From Thuidium tamariscinum (taxonomy: Eukaryota > Streptophyta > Bryopsida > Hypnales > Thuidiaceae): a DNA stretch of 64,000 bases. The DNA lies in the NCBI GenBank assembly GCA_947034885.2, contig OX344751.2, forward strand, positions 45,103,082 through 45,167,081, in the 5' to 3' direction. The position numbers and the translations under genes were made by a program. Of this stretch, positions 1-13,032 are shown piece after piece; position 1 is the first letter of the stretch, and the number at the start of each line of letters is the position of its first letter. Under the pieces are notes generated by a model. The model made no database searches, had not been told where the DNA came from, and saw nothing but the letters and a program-made list of their open reading frames with translations.

Positions 1-95
1 TGCATGAACAAACAAGAGGCCCAATTTGGGTTTCTTGGTCCTTTCAAGATTGAAGCAACATCAAGAATACAACATTAATGATTACGCAGACAAAC

Positions 96-248
96 CTTGG
101 TCGACGTTTCGATATGACCCAGCTGCTCCGCCGTGCAATGTGGCAAAATTCTCTTGAGCAATTGAATGTCGGTTTCACCGACATCACCAATATATTGCAA
201 ATTGTCGATCGCCTTCCGCACAGAGAGCTCCAACAAACTTACCACCAT
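96..248 (-). CDS. ELOA: Elongin-A-like protein, first coding exon (gene continues off the left edge)
   Basis: On the minus strand an ATG (complement of 246-248) opens 51 codons, ending in an AAG followed by a GT donor at 95-94. The peptide contains LELSVRKAIDNLQYIGDVG, then ETDIQLLKRILPHCTAEQLG, then HIETSTK. This is the signature N-terminus of the Elongin A family (Pol II elongation factor SIII subunit A): a 'AIDN..Y.GDVG.TD..LL..ILPHCT..QL..IE' block that starts the domain leading to the elongin BC box. Family knowledge: in the nucleus Elongin A pairs with Elongin B/C, stimulating Pol II elongation or acting as a ubiquitin-ligase receptor. Bases 1-93 are intron and the remaining exons lie outside the window. 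The start is chosen because the family motif begins only a few residues after this Met. The opposite strand also has an open frame here, but it has no family resemblance. Confidence 0.85.
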
Positions 249-1400
249 GATTCCTTCCTCTACTTTACCAGTAAAAAGGAAAGGTGCAGGTGTCGGTATC
301 GGTGACCGTGGCGCAGGTCTAAGGCGTGGCTGATCTGTACACAGTGGCTCTTATGCAACCTAGAAAGAATTAATACGCACCCAGACTTTAGTCGAACTAC
401 TACAACTTCAAATGACCAGATGCAAAACCCTCCCATTGTACCATCCTCCAGTGGGGCAAACAGAAAAATTAAATAGCATAACACAGAAGGTAATGAATGA
501 ATTAACTCCTAAGTGCCCAAATGGTCAAAAGTGTCTGCTAACATATTAATAGGAAACTTCCACGAAAATAGCAAAAAGTAGCAATAGAAAGAGGATATCA
601 TGTCTGATATGAACTTTCTGTTCTCAGTTCAGGCACTTGGGGGAAAAATAAATACTGTACACCAAATTAAACTGCTAGACGGAAGCATCGCTAGAATCTC
701 TTTGCCTCAAACCCTAGAAGCCGAAGCGCAAACCCTAGTACACGAAGCTCACGGGAAACAACCCCCGCAACGCGAAACAAACCAAGCAATCAGAATCACT
801 TATCTACAAAAGCACGTGTCCGACGTAACTGACGGACTGATGCACACGAAATTGACCTGAAAATGAAATCGAACTGAAGCCCTATAACATACACATGCGA
901 AGAGCAGAAACACAATCACAGCAAGAAAGGTGAAATTTAATGCCTATGCACCTGCAAATGGCGTCCTCCGATCGCCGTCGCCGGGCGAACCCGATCTAGG
1001 TCCTACGCTCCACAAATCAGCTCTCCCCTTGTTCATACCCCTGCCAATTCCGCTTCAATTAACTGCAAGTAGTTCCAGATGACAAAATTTCACCTCAAAA
1101 GCACCTCTCCTAGCGAAATTTGGATCCACCTCTGACAAATCGCAGGTTCGCAAGGTTGAAGCGGAAGTTCCAATTAAAGTGGACCCAGCAAGCAGACGAG
1201 TGCGAAAGCGGAAAGTACTCACAGACAGGGTGTGTGGAGGCGAATTGCTTGGGATGTCGACGACGATGGCTGGAGAGCTTGAGAACAGAGCCTTGCCCCT
1301 GTTCCAGAAGCGACGTGCACGATGCCAAAACCCTAAACAAGGAAAACGATGATGCAGAAGACGTGATGATTGCGATTCATTTATACTGGATTCCACCCTA
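249..1400 (-). promoter_or_regulatory. Presumed 5' UTR and promoter region of the Elongin-A-like gene
   Basis: This stretch lies upstream of the minus-strand ATG and is clearly richer in G+C and CpG than the AT-rich DNA beyond 1400. On the minus strand there are acceptor-like sites at about 305-385 and a GTGAGT donor-like site near 1217-1222. A non-coding first exon around 1225-1345 joined to the ATG exon is therefore plausible. A TAGGGTTTTGG motif (complement of about 1325-1335) resembles plant promoter and 5' UTR elements. Several short open frames here (for example 600-860 and 1055-1396) show no recognisable family and overlap each other on both strands, so they are not called as genes. 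Confidence 0.4.
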
Positions 1401-4400
1401 ACCTCTGTAATATCACTTCCTTTGGACCGGGGAAAGAAGCACTTTCACTCGGAATTCGAAGAGTCTGTAATCGGAGGACCGAGATTTCAAATTTTGAACA
1501 ACATAGACTCAAACATGTTTCAAGGATAGAGAGTTTTTTTTTTCCATTCATCTCAATATTTGTAGATATTTGTAATAAGGTAGGAGGTTCATAAAGTGAT
1601 CATCTCAGTAGTGAAACTGAATTGTGGGGAGGGAAAATATCTTGAAATTTTTTTCAGTAAATTTTTTTTGAAAGACAAGAGAAAATGGCATCTAATCCAA
1701 GTTGTTTCATATTTTTTGGAGCTTTGAGGAATTAGTTATGACATCTTGAAGTTGAAATGCCATAGGGCTCTAAAAGTGACCACCTCCTAGAATGTACACA
1801 ATTTGTACATTTTGGTACATTGAAGAAAGCAAAATGTACCTTTGGATTATGTTTGGTTTAAAAATATCTAGTCTAAGTTTGAGCCTCTTACCTTAGATTC
1901 CTTACATTTGGATAGATCTTCACATCTTTTTGTACAAATATTCACTAGTTCTAGGGTCACTAGTACATTTTACTACAAAAAGGTATTTTGTTTAGTCCCA
2001 AAAATGACCTTTCAAAAACAACTTGAACAAATAATAAAATATAGAAACTTAAAAAATTCTCCATAATTAGAATTTTACATTTTGAATTGAAAGGAAATTA
2101 ATTCTTGAAGAAATTCACACATACTAAATTACAATTAATAGTAGAAAAAAAATTCTAATTCTAATTTTATTGAAAAATATTTGCTCTTGTAACAAGAAAT
2201 GTAGCTATATGGATATGATTTGAATCATAGTTTGCAATGCCATTTTGAAGTCATCATTAAATTATTATCTTGAATTGCATTTTACAATGCATCTTCACAA
2301 TTTAAGAAATCTCAATTATCCCCTTGCCGTGAAGGAGTGAGGGTATGCACACCCATAATCAGTACTACCTAGAATGTCACTTACATTTAGGACCAAGAAG
2401 TAGCACTAAAACCTAGAAGTTGATGAGATAAGATATATACTATCAAAACATAAGAGCCTAGTGCCAATTTTTAGTAAGACTACAAATAATAGTTTGAAAT
2501 TTTACAATTATTCGTAGAGAGTGATGTATATTGAAGTGCATTGAAATCTTCTTTCACTTGCCAATAAGACCCAACAAAAATATTTTATACTTTATATTAG
2601 TAAATATATTCAATTTCCATTAATAATTTAATATTAATTATTGGTACACTTTTCTTAATCTTTGAGAGAGTATATTAGAAGGGAATGTAGATTTAGGGGA
2701 TATGATTTATAGCTTAATAGAATCTAAACATAAAAAGTCTTCATATATGCAAGTTAATATTTTCTTTCTATCCCTATGAAAATTGGTTTTGAGCCTTGCA
2801 CAAAAATCATGAAGCACCAAAAGATTTTCATCTTTTTTCTTCTTTGATCATTCAAATTTCATACATAATCATTTGTCTTCATCCAAAGATATATCATTCT
2901 ATTATTTCAATTTTTAAAAATAAAGCAATAATTTGCTCCCAAAATGCTAGTAATAGAAATTTAGAACACTATTGTTGGAAACAAATCATAACTTATTATT
3001 CAATGAATTGTTGATCAGCAAATTAGGTATTAAATTACAAATAGTTTTTGATAATTATGGCTGAAATTGCAATTATTTGCCAAAATGCCAACACCGATAG
3101 CATTTTTGATTTGCAACCCAATCTAATATTTTTGGAAATATACCTATGTGGTTTGCAAAATTCAATTGTTAGATTTTAAAGATCATGTTGTAATTGCCTT
3201 TTTCAATTTTCACATATTGATTTAGTCTATTTAATTCCCTAAAAGATTATAGCAATCAAATTTTTTATTTTCAATAGAAGAAACCATATTTTGACCTTCA
3301 ATTGGAGGTAATTTTGTACTGATAAATTTCATTGGTTGTATATTGTCAAAATCATATTCTTGAATAGGTTGTAAATGTGAACAAAAAGATCTAATATTAT
3401 GGAATTTTTTTAACACGCTCGGTATCTATTACTTTAGTTTCAATAATAGTCTTACATTGGCATTACATTGGTTTGATTCCATCTACTCTGAAGAATAAAT
3501 GCATTTATCAAGTACCATCATTGTTATATACTATAATATTGTAGAAGATTGTACAACTAAATGCCATAAAATATAGAGTGGCAAGTATTGAAAAGATTTT
3601 AAATCACCCTCTTGACTCTTACAACATCAAACATTTATTAAATATGTCATTTTAACATCTCACATTACATGTTACAATGCTACAACATTTTCTATAATCA
3701 AGCACATTTTGAACATTGGAATAGTTTGGATATACTTATTTCTATATTCAAATGCCTTAAACAGCTACTACCAACACCACAAGTAAAGATTGTTGGTCAA
3801 TATGAATTGACTATTACTCCCATACAACTATCTAGTGAAAATTGGCAAGTATTCCTATCCTTGTTTGCTACCCTACTTGAAAAAAATTCCACCATTGATT
3901 TGTGGGGAAAAAAAAATTGAAACCCTCACCCTTGCTATTGATGTAGTTTTTTTTTAATAATAAAATGTAATTGTTGAATCTTTGTTGTCATGGGAAAAAA
4001 ATAATTCAAGAATTCACAACATCATCGATATAGCGCTATGTAGTGTAAAATGAGTAGCCATTGATCTAGAGCTAATGATTTGGGGACTCCAAGCCATTGA
4101 AGGTTAGGGTTCATTGCTTTGACACTTTCACATATTATAGGTATTTTTTGCAAGTTCCTTATTCAAATTGGCAATGCAAGAGGTGAGTGCACATATCCTT
4201 GAAGCTCTCTTGTGAAGAATATAATTAAAAAGTTCATAGTTTGTAGTTTTTTGTCTTTTGTGTTTTAACTTAGTTTTATAGTAGTTGTATACTAATAGTA
4301 CTAGTCTATGAGGACTTAGGTGCTTATGATTTTTTGCAATGTCTATGCAACAATTATATTTGTAGTGTATTTGGTAAGTTTGATTTGAAGTTTGCTTTGA

Positions 4401-6754
4401 ATCTTATATGTTCAACATATATTCAATCTTTGGAAATGTATTTAACATGCTTTGGTTGTTGTTTTAATTTAGGTTCCTCAATATTAGTAAACTTAGCTTA
4501 GATTTCAATTTATTGCTATTAAAAAAATGCATATCCATGACTCTTAGCAAATTTGATTTTAATGTATGGTGGAAAATTACATGAATGCTAATAAATAGGG
4601 TTTGAAAATTGGTGCAGGGATTTATAGGTTTTGTTAGATTAGATTATGAATTTAGCTAGGACTTGTAGCAAATTAGGTTGAATTTCCCATTAAAAGCATT
4701 TGTAGCAAGATTGATTTTGTTTTGATGGCAAAAACTATGTGAATGCTAAAGTTTAGGTTTAAAAACCTTTGTATAGGAGCTTTGAAGTTTTGACATCCCC
4801 TTTGGTACCCCTTTGAAAATTTTTGAATGCAAATTTTTTTGATAATCAATAGAAAATGACTTGTGTATCCCATCCTAATTTTTTTATAAAATCTTTACAA
4901 CCAATGGAAAAATGACACATGTACCACTTTTGTTATTTGTATATGTTTTTTATAAAATGAAAAAAGTTTGTCACTATCATAAAGGCTTTCAAGTTTAACC
5001 AACTTTGAAATACACTTTTTTAGTTAGAAGTCTTAATTTTTTGGTATTTCTTCCAATTGTAGAAGCAAACTAGATTCTAATTCAATCTAAAATTCTACCT
5101 AAGGCAACTTATAGAATCAGTCAATTTGCCCTTTCCAAAACGATAAAACAACTTGAATTTTGACTTTCCTAGCAAAAGATATCAATGGATGAAAAATCAA
5201 CCCCTAAGCTAATCTAAAACTTCATCCACTAAATTAAAATAGAAGAACTAATCAAAACAACTTCAAATTTTAGGATTAAGCTTTTAATTATGTTAATTAG
5301 CTAATCCTAAGACTAAACCTACTTTGACTTAAGATTGAAGAACTTCATCCAAATTAGGGCCAAGTTTCAATCATCCAACATTAAAATATTCTTAAAGTGA
5401 GAGTAGGTTCTTGAAAAGTCAAAGGACTTATTATTTGATTCTTGATTCAAATTATTCCTTAGTGATTTTCAATGATTTAAAAAAAATAATCTTCTAATCT
5501 AACCTAATTCAAACTTTCTATTTTAAAATTATTATTTTCAGATTTCCATATTTTAAAGATGAAAATCAACAAGATAAGACACTTAAATTCTAAATTTTGA
5601 ATGGAAAAATGATTAATGGATGAAATTTGTTTGAAAATTTAACGATTTAAATTTCATTCACCAATTACTTAAATTTACTTTAAATGGAAAATTCAACTTT
5701 TGGTTTGATCTAAAAATTCTAAATACTATCTAGATTTTTAGATTCCCTTTTTTATTTTTTGGATGAAATTTTAACTTTTCATCCAAATTAATGTTCAAAG
5801 TTCATCGGCTTATAACTTTCTTATTTTTTGGTAATTTTTTAAGTATAATCTATATTTTAAAAACCTCTAACAACTAACTATGCTATTCTAAATTCTAATT
5901 CTAATTTTAAGACTCTCACTGAAAGACTAAATTTTAATGGAAACTTTAACGTAGGAAATTGAAAGAAATAAAATATAAGGTTGATATTAATGTACTTCTC
6001 CAGCAAAAGACTCAATTGTACCATCGTCGAGAATCAACATTTGAATTCTTTCATAATAACCCTCTCCTTCCATTTTGCTTCCAACACCAATATTCTTGGA
6101 ATTCTCTCCTTTTCCAACTTCTAAGACTTCTAGTTGTCTTCCCAAGTTTTGTTTCATTTGGTAGTTCGATGTGAGAACTTTGGTGTGAGTGATGTGAGAA
6201 TTGCAACTTTGGTTTTGGATTTCCAAGGATTGCACCTACTTTGCTTGCATTCTTTGGCTCCCCGTGCACAATTTGGCTCCCCGTCTGCCGCCACATGGTG
6301 CTTTGTCATTAGACCTTGCCACTATTATGTTCATGTTGGCTTGACCATCTATTGATTGATCGGTTGCTGGTTTGACTAGGTCATTGGGTGGTTACTAAAT
6401 CTTTAGTACATTCAAATTTAATATAATTTAAAACAACCATAAGGAAACTTAGCTAAATAATTGAAATAACTATTCTAATTTTATGGTGGATTTTTGAAAA
6501 TCTTTCTTGCAAAGACAAAATTTAAAGGTTAAATTGCTCTAACTAATTTTTATAAGTTTTTGATAAATTTTCTAGAAAAGACAATGACAAAAAGTATGGA
6601 AACAAAGAAGGCTTACGGGGAACTTCTTTTACACATGAGTTTTAATGCAAAAAGGACCATGAAATGGACCAATTTTTTTTTTAAATACTCCAATATCCAA
6701 AGGTGGGGTTTGAAGTTTAAAAGTGTTGTCAAAATCAAAGTCTAAGCTTTGCCA
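1401..6754. other. AT-rich intergenic DNA, no gene recognised
   Basis: Over five kilobases of AT-rich sequence with only short open frames and none with a recognisable family. It contains a dispersed-repeat copy near 1699-1840 and a diverged direct duplication of about 170 bp around 4540-4790 (both halves share 'agcaa.ttgatttt...gtgaatgctaa'). A cleaner, slightly GC-richer patch at about 6000-6340 has overlapping open frames on both strands but no convincing coding signal. Confidence 0.5.
1699..1840 (+). repeat. Dispersed repeat, copy 1 (GTACA-rich end)
   Basis: The segment beginning 'ccaagttgtttcatattttt' and ending in a GTACA/TGTAC-rich stretch recurs at 53124-53320 in the same orientation and at about 21430-21605 inverted. 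All three carry the same order of blocks: 'gttgtttcatatt', 'gaattagttat', 'gaagttgaaa', 'gggctctaaaa' and two or three 'tgtacatttt' motifs. I did not find clear terminal repeats, so the boundaries are approximate and the element class is unknown. Confidence 0.6.
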
Positions 6755-7494
6755 TGCTGGGTGAATGCAAGAAAGACCGACCGTTTTTTGCGTCACACTT
6801 GCAGTTTCCAAGTTGTAATTGGTTATATCTTTTGCAGATTGAAGTCAATGGACTTGAATTTTTTTGTGAAGATCAGCATTTAGACAATAATTAGGGAAAT
6901 TATTTTTCAGAAATTTTCAAAAATCATTTTATATTTAAATTTCAATTAAGCTAATTTGTCACACTTTGCAGTTTAGGGGTTTTTAGTACTAGGGACTACT
7001 CAAAATTAATAATCTAGAGCTGAAATTTGTGTGGTCTATTAACACACTAAAGAGGCATGTGTCCACCAAAAAAATTTAAAAAAAAAAATTATTTTATATC
7101 TTCTACATTCATGCAAATAGGGTTCCCTTGCGCGCGCAATTGTGAACATTGAAAATGGTTTTAAGATCATTATTTTGATGAAATCTCTTCATCATGAAGT
7201 CTTCTCAAATTGCCAATTTTTAGTTTTTTTGAAAATTACTTTTCCTATTTTTTACAAATTAAAATGTCAAAGTATCTATTTTCTTCAAAAACCTTGTTTT
7301 GCCTATTTTGTGAATAACTTCTGATCCAAATTTTTTTTGGATCTGAAATTTTGGTGACATAATGTTTATAGTATTATTCTAATTATCCATATTTTTTTTT
7401 ATTTTAAAATATTTTTTTCCAAAAGTTCACTAGTACTAGCTAGTACAAGTGAATGCTACAAAAACCGGTCGGTCTTTCTTGCATTCACCCTGCT
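6755..7494. mobile_element. TIR transposon with 4-bp target duplication (GGGTGA family, copy 1)
   Basis: The left end GGGTGAATGCAAGAAAGACC (from 6759) is matched by its reverse complement at the right end (to 7490), giving terminal inverted repeats of about 30 bp that run on through the CGACCGGTTTTTG block. The element is flanked by a TGCT direct repeat (6755-6758 and 7491-7494). The interior, about 730 bp, has no transposase frame, so it is non-autonomous. Copy 2, inverted, lies at 42259-42985 and shares both termini and interior blocks such as 'tttaggggtttttagtact'. The superfamily is not assigned; 4-bp duplications would suit Sola-type or Ginger-type elements. Confidence 0.8.
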
Positions 7495-8946
7495 GGGGTG
7501 ATCCAAAGCTTAAACTAAGTATGGATCAAATAAGTATCAGATTTCAAAACTCAAAAAGTCAAAGCTCCGCCGTGAAGGAGTGACCCTGGTATAAATTTTT
7601 ATCAAAAAATGGTATTTTAAAAACCTTAATTTATAAAGGAGGTATTCATGACAACATTTAAACAAACATTAACGATTAAAGTTTGGATTTTTGTAATATA
7701 ACTAATTTTGGATAAAGATTGGTTTGATAAACTTTTAGCACAAAATTATCTTGCAATGAGCTTAATTTTTTAGTATCTCAAAAAATCTTAAACAAAATTA
7801 GAATTTGGGAGTCTATTCCTTCCAAAATTCTCACAAGTCAAAAGAAATGAAGGCTTAACCTCTAAAACTCAAACAATCACATGAGGTCCACGTTAAAGGA
7901 ACCCTGGCGCCTTTCAAATTGTTCAAATAGAATGAAATTGGTGAAAATCTTGGTCCAAATGGTGCTCTGACAACATGTTACTAGTACAAAATACAAGAAT
8001 GCAAGAAACAAGAATGAGAATCATGAATGAGAGTTGCTGGAATCCTCGGGGGAAAGATTTTATATAGTGGTATGAAGCCCCCCCTCCCACCTTGATTTAT
8101 GAATAGAAAGTTTTTACTAATCACCTACTCTAATTATAAGATATTTTCTAAACTATCCTAAGATATTTTCAAAATAGTCTTTGTTTAATCAAGGAGTTTT
8201 TTTAGAATGAACCTTAATTAGCCAACAAATATCAACCAAATCAACTCTACAATCTTTTTCCAAAGATATTTTTAAAATTATCCTAATTAACCTAAAATTT
8301 TGTAATTAATCCTAGGATGTTTTTTAGTTGTCTTTTTTTAGTTCAAAGATGGTTTATTATACAAGAAATAAGATTTTGACTAAATTCAATCTTTGATTTT
8401 CCAAAAGATACTTTTGAAATTAACTTTGAATTACCACTAATCATGCTAAAAAAATCAAACTAAAAGTTGACCCTCTCCATCTTTTGGGGAATAAATCAAA
8501 ATCAAAAATTGTTTGTGCCATATATTCAAAAGACCCCAATTTGACTACAAGATTCCTAACCACTACTTCTTGGACCATTTGTAAGCGTAAAATCAACTTA
8601 CGCTAACTCCAATGAAAAGTCAAAATTCTAATTTTTGGAATTTTGATTTTTTGAAGAATCTACCTAAATCAGGTTGTTTGGAATGATTGTAAAAGTAAGG
8701 ATTGGTCCTTTATTTTCTCCAATTAGACATTGTGAGCTCCTAGTACACCAGCCAACTAGCCTCCAAGTTATAAATTTTTTGAAACTCAATGTCAATTCTG
8801 ATTCTGAAACTTAAGAATGTTCAAATGTCTTCTAACTTGACATGGTTCTTTATTAGAATAAAAAACACTATCCTAATTTTTAATGAGATTTTAATGCAAA
8901 ATGTGTAATTTCTAAGAATTTACGAATATTTTATAAGCAATTGATT
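7495..8946. other. AT-rich intergenic DNA
   Basis: No gene recognised. The sequence is low-complexity and AT-rich with no open frame of interest. It shares the short motif 'gccgtgaaggagtga' (about 7569) with about 2327, which hints at another old repeat, but I could not define ends. Confidence 0.4.
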
Positions 8947-9244
8947 CATTAGAAGAAATTTGAGGGCATTAGGAGACTGCGGGTTCCCGGACTGCGGGAA
9001 CGCAGTTTCTGCCCTGTGAACCCGAATCCTACGTGGTCGGGACACTGCCACGTAATATTTTTTTTTTTTTTCCAAATTTTTTTTTGAACTTATTTTCATA
9101 TTTCAGGACCCAAAAAAAAAATTATTTTTTTATTTTTTTATTTTTTTTCCATAAAAATCGGCCTGACGAGGATCTGCGGCATTGGGAGCCGTTTCGGGAA
9201 CAGACCCGAAACGGTCTCCTAATGCCCTCAGATTTCATCTAATG
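8947..9244. mobile_element. MITE with CATTAG termini, GC-rich copy
   Basis: The outer ends are inverted: CATTAGAAGAAATTTGAGGG at the left and, read from the right end inward, CATTAGATGAAATCTGAGGG. The inversion continues through GCATTAGGAGAC. Inside are GC-rich blocks and a 10-bp-arm hairpin (9189-9198 with 9205-9214). The element is 298 bp with no coding capacity. A second copy is at 19177-19435. I could not identify a confident target duplication. Confidence 0.75.
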
Positions 9245-10065
9245 TCTCATGGAGTCAATGTGAAATTTTGAAAAAATCTGAAATATTTTGAGTAATCTGT
9301 GAGGCGCTCTTAGAATATAAGTGCAAGCTCCACTTTTACTTTGGACATGTATAAATATCGTAATTTTGAAATAATTTTTGCTTGAGGGAAAAATCATTCT
9401 AATACCTTAATTGATTGGCTCTTATGTCAACTTCCTCACATAGTTTTATCCTAAAAGCTCCTCTTTGTATACTTCAATTACTTTTTCTTCCATCTTCATT
9501 GGAATTTAGCTTAAAATCTCAAAGTTATTTCCATTATTTTTTACTAACTAATTTAAATTCTAAACACATTGGATTTTGATCTATTTTGATTTCTTAAACC
9601 CAAAATAGACTCTATTGCTTAGCGAGATTGTTACATGCACTCTCACAAATTTAGTTTCACATAAAAAAATATTAGAACTGGCTAACTCTCACATCCTCAC
9701 TTCTCTCAAAATTTCTACCTGTTCTCTTAAATTCACAATTAGGATCTAGAATTGGAAAAACAAGATGTTTTAAGCATACCATGTTTGTGGAGAGATTCCT
9801 CACTACATTGGTTGGGACTTCTACCATAACCCTTAGCAACATTCTTTTATTTTATTTTTCTTAAGATTATTCTAAATACCACAAAAAATTTGTGAAAACT
9901 AAACCTAAAGTTTCAAGTGCCAATTTGAGGGCTCACACTGTATTTTGCCAATACTTGAAAAAAATTTAGGACATCTTTGACTGTTTGTTACTTCAATTTC
10001 AATGAAAAGCTTCATAAAATGTATTCAATTTATATTGTCCTATTACATTTATACATCCTCTAGAG
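9245..10065. other. AT-rich intergenic DNA
   Basis: Nothing recognisable: no gene, no clear repeat termini. Confidence 0.4.
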
Positions 10066-11065
10066 ATTGTACAGTCAGGTCCAGCTCAATTACGAATTCT
10101 TGCATACACAGGGAACAAAACTTCACTGCTGCCAATTTTGACGCCCTCCCAAGGGCTGAAAAATTATTTTTTTAACATGAAATTTTTTTCACAAGATCCT
10201 CTCTATGTTAATAACACATATGACAAATTTCAAGGTCAAAAAATTTACCAAAAAAAATATATTTAGAATCTACTAACATGTGTAGTTAAGAAAAAAACTT
10301 CACTACTATCAACTTTGACACCCTCCCAAAAATTGAAAAAAAAAAATTTGGCCGTGAAATTTTGGTCATGAGATCACCTCTATGTTAATTATATGTGTCG
10401 TAAATTTCAGGTTCAAAAAATTTATTCCAAAAAAGATATTCGAAATCTACTACCATGTGTCAATATAAGGGACAATTTCACTATTGCCAACTTCGATGTA
10501 TATATTGGTAGATTTCAAATATATTTTTTGTGTGAATCTTTTGAACTTGAAATTTATCTTACATGTTATCAACACAAAGATGATCTCATGAAAAAAGTTT
10601 CATGGCCAAAATTTTTTTTTTCAATTTTTGGGAGGGTGTCAAAGTTGGTAGTAGTGAAAGTTTTTTCTTAACTACACATGTTAGTAGATTTTGAATATCT
10701 TTTTTTTGGTGAATCTTTTGGCCTTGAAATTTTCTACACATATAATCAATATAGAGATGATTTCATTCCAAAAATTTCATGCCAAAAGAAAAAGTTTTCA
10801 ATCCTTGAGACATTGGCAAAGTTGACAGCAGTGAAAGCTTACAACTACACATGTTGATAGATTTTGCATATCTTTTTTTGGGTGAATCTTTTGGCCTTGA
10901 AATTTTCCACATATGTTATCAACTTAGAAATGATCTTGTACAAAAAATTTCATAGTAAAAAACTAATTTTTCAGCCCTTGAGAGGGTGTCAAAGTTGGCT
11001 GTAGTGAAATTTTCTTTAACTGTGACTGCAAAAATTCGTAATTGAGCTGGACGTGACTGTACAAT
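10066..11065. mobile_element. Foldback-type element with internal subrepeats
   Basis: The termini ATTGTACAGTCAGGTCCAGC (10066) and its inverted counterpart (ending 11065; GTCACGTCC in place of GTCAGGTCC) frame 1.0 kb. The inversion runs inward through 'tcaattacgaattcttgca'. Each arm is built from units of about 170 bp sharing blocks such as 'gacaccctcccaa', 'gatcctctctatgtta' and 'ttcaaggtcaaaa'. There are roughly two units in the left arm and three inverted units in the right arm. This is the architecture of foldback elements. The open frame at 10393-10671 is only a passage through these subrepeats. Confidence 0.8.
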
Positions 11066-13032
11066 TTGTGACACAACCTTGCCAATCCAACATCCATCAT
11101 GATTTTTTCATCCAAATAATATATATGTTGAATATGACATAGATTTGTAATAAATAGCAATTCAAAAACACTCAACAATTCAAAATATATATTCAATTTC
11201 ACATATATTGCAATACACTATTGGTGTATATCTATCGTATATAGTGCATAGTCTCTACACATAAATTTCCTCCTCTAAATTCACCTAAAACTCCTATATT
11301 TGTATATAATACACTCAACTATATATATGAATGTTGGGAGTATTCATTTGGCATAGGTCAATTATCATTCCTACAATAATTGGAGAATCAATTGATGACG
11401 AAGGTTTAGGTCCAAATTGCCCTGATCAGCAGGGCCTTTTTTACAAAGCCACTTCAAGTATAAGTACCAACTTATAGTGGGCCACCTTGGTTCACTGTAA
11501 GAAATCCATGTTTTATGTGACATTTTCAAATTTTTTGTGACAAATTTTAGGTGACTTGAATATAACAACCTATATTTTTATGTTAGCAATAACATCAAAT
11601 GTAACATGAAGATTGTGTTTGAAACTAGATTCAGGATTATTTATGGTGCATAAGGGTGAAAAAAGATTACATGCAAAGCATTTTGACAACAAAAATCCTT
11701 TGCTGTTGTTATCCTATTCTCACAGTTTTGTAACAATGTCTATTGATTGCTGATAAGTGAAGTCATTTTTCACCTTTTCGGGTATGAGGAAATTTGCGAT
11801 CTCCCATTCTCGTTCATCTAATAAGCTAAAAGAGATACATGGTTCTTTTTTGTCCAAGAAGAGGACAGTCTAATCTGTTGATGGAGAGACAAAAAAATTT
11901 CTTCTGTGAACCTTTTTTAAACCACTTCTATTTCCCAAGTTCATCCAGAATTGTACGGAGTCTGTTTGCAGGATTAACTCCTTTTGGGTTTGTCTCGACT
12001 GAGGCCTAGATGAAGGCTGAATTGGACGTTCCATTCAACGTGGAATCTGCGAGTACCTAATTTCGGCTGGAATGTTTAGAGTTTGGTTTAGTCTGTTCTT
12101 TGTTTTCCCTTTCAATAAGTGTTTTTTTCTTGCGACTGTTTGGTGCATGGCCAATTTCTAAACAAACCTTCGCATTATCATGATTGATGGGATGCTTCCT
12201 TATTTAATAATAACTTCAACTTCCTCAGTCGATCTCCGAGTGGAGAGAATATGGTTCTCATGTACTCCGTAGTTCACTAAGACACAGATTCGCGGGCTGA
12301 AAGATTCCCTTAAGTAATCTTCTCGTTTCCCACTCCACAGTCCACATCACATCTTTGATTCAGAGCATATTTCTACAAGGGCCAGAAGGAGAATGTCCTC
12401 TAAAGTGGGGAATTGATTCATAATTAAATGGAATCCTGATGCTTTGGGGTTTATGCCTTCTGTCGAGCTGAACTGTGGCTGCCAGGGATCCGAAGTAAAT
12501 AGATGTGCCCTAAAGTAAGCGGGCTCGATCTGTTGAGGGCTGACAAGTTAGCATCTTCTTTGTATACAAAAGTGATCATTAACAAGATATTCCGTTTGTA
12601 GCATAAGAGTTTGAGTATTTGACTGATTACCATTTGAGATTACACCAAAGTCACGTTTACCCATTCCTAGAGCTCAATCCGTCCTGGAAGGTGGTTTTGT
12701 AATTGGTGATCAAAGCCGATCAAGACAAGTGGGGAAAGGTGAGAGATTGCATCCTGATCAACCAAAGCTAGGGTAACTTACTTGCAGAAAGTTTAGATCT
12801 AAGTTGAGGATCATACAGGAATTGCGTAGCCAGCTTTGACCTCTTCTGAGTGTTTCCCCCAAACAGAGGTCTTAGCGGGTGCTGTGGTTGCTGCCAATGT
12901 GACAAACCTCTGGCGTCAACTAGGAAACCTAAACACTACTCAAAGTAGTGAAATTAGGTTGCCCATCATTGATTTCTTGACGTTTGACACTGTAAATGTG
13001 TACTGTCGGAGAAATGCACTACTTTTGGATTA
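11066..13032. other. Intergenic DNA with a mixed-composition island at 11.7-13.0 kb
   Basis: The part from about 11700 to 13030 is less AT-rich than its surroundings and may have once carried a gene. Its open frames (for example 12836-13036 on the plus strand and 12451-12633 on the minus strand) are short, lack a recognisable family and lack consistent splice-site context. No call is made. Confidence 0.35.

Noticed and set aside
78..305. Plus-strand open frame at the left edge
   Set aside because: It is the antisense of the Elongin-A-like exon, whose family motif and splice donor are on the minus strand.
10393..10671. Ninety-two-codon open frame
   Set aside because: It runs through the subunits of the foldback element and has low-complexity, repeat-derived composition.
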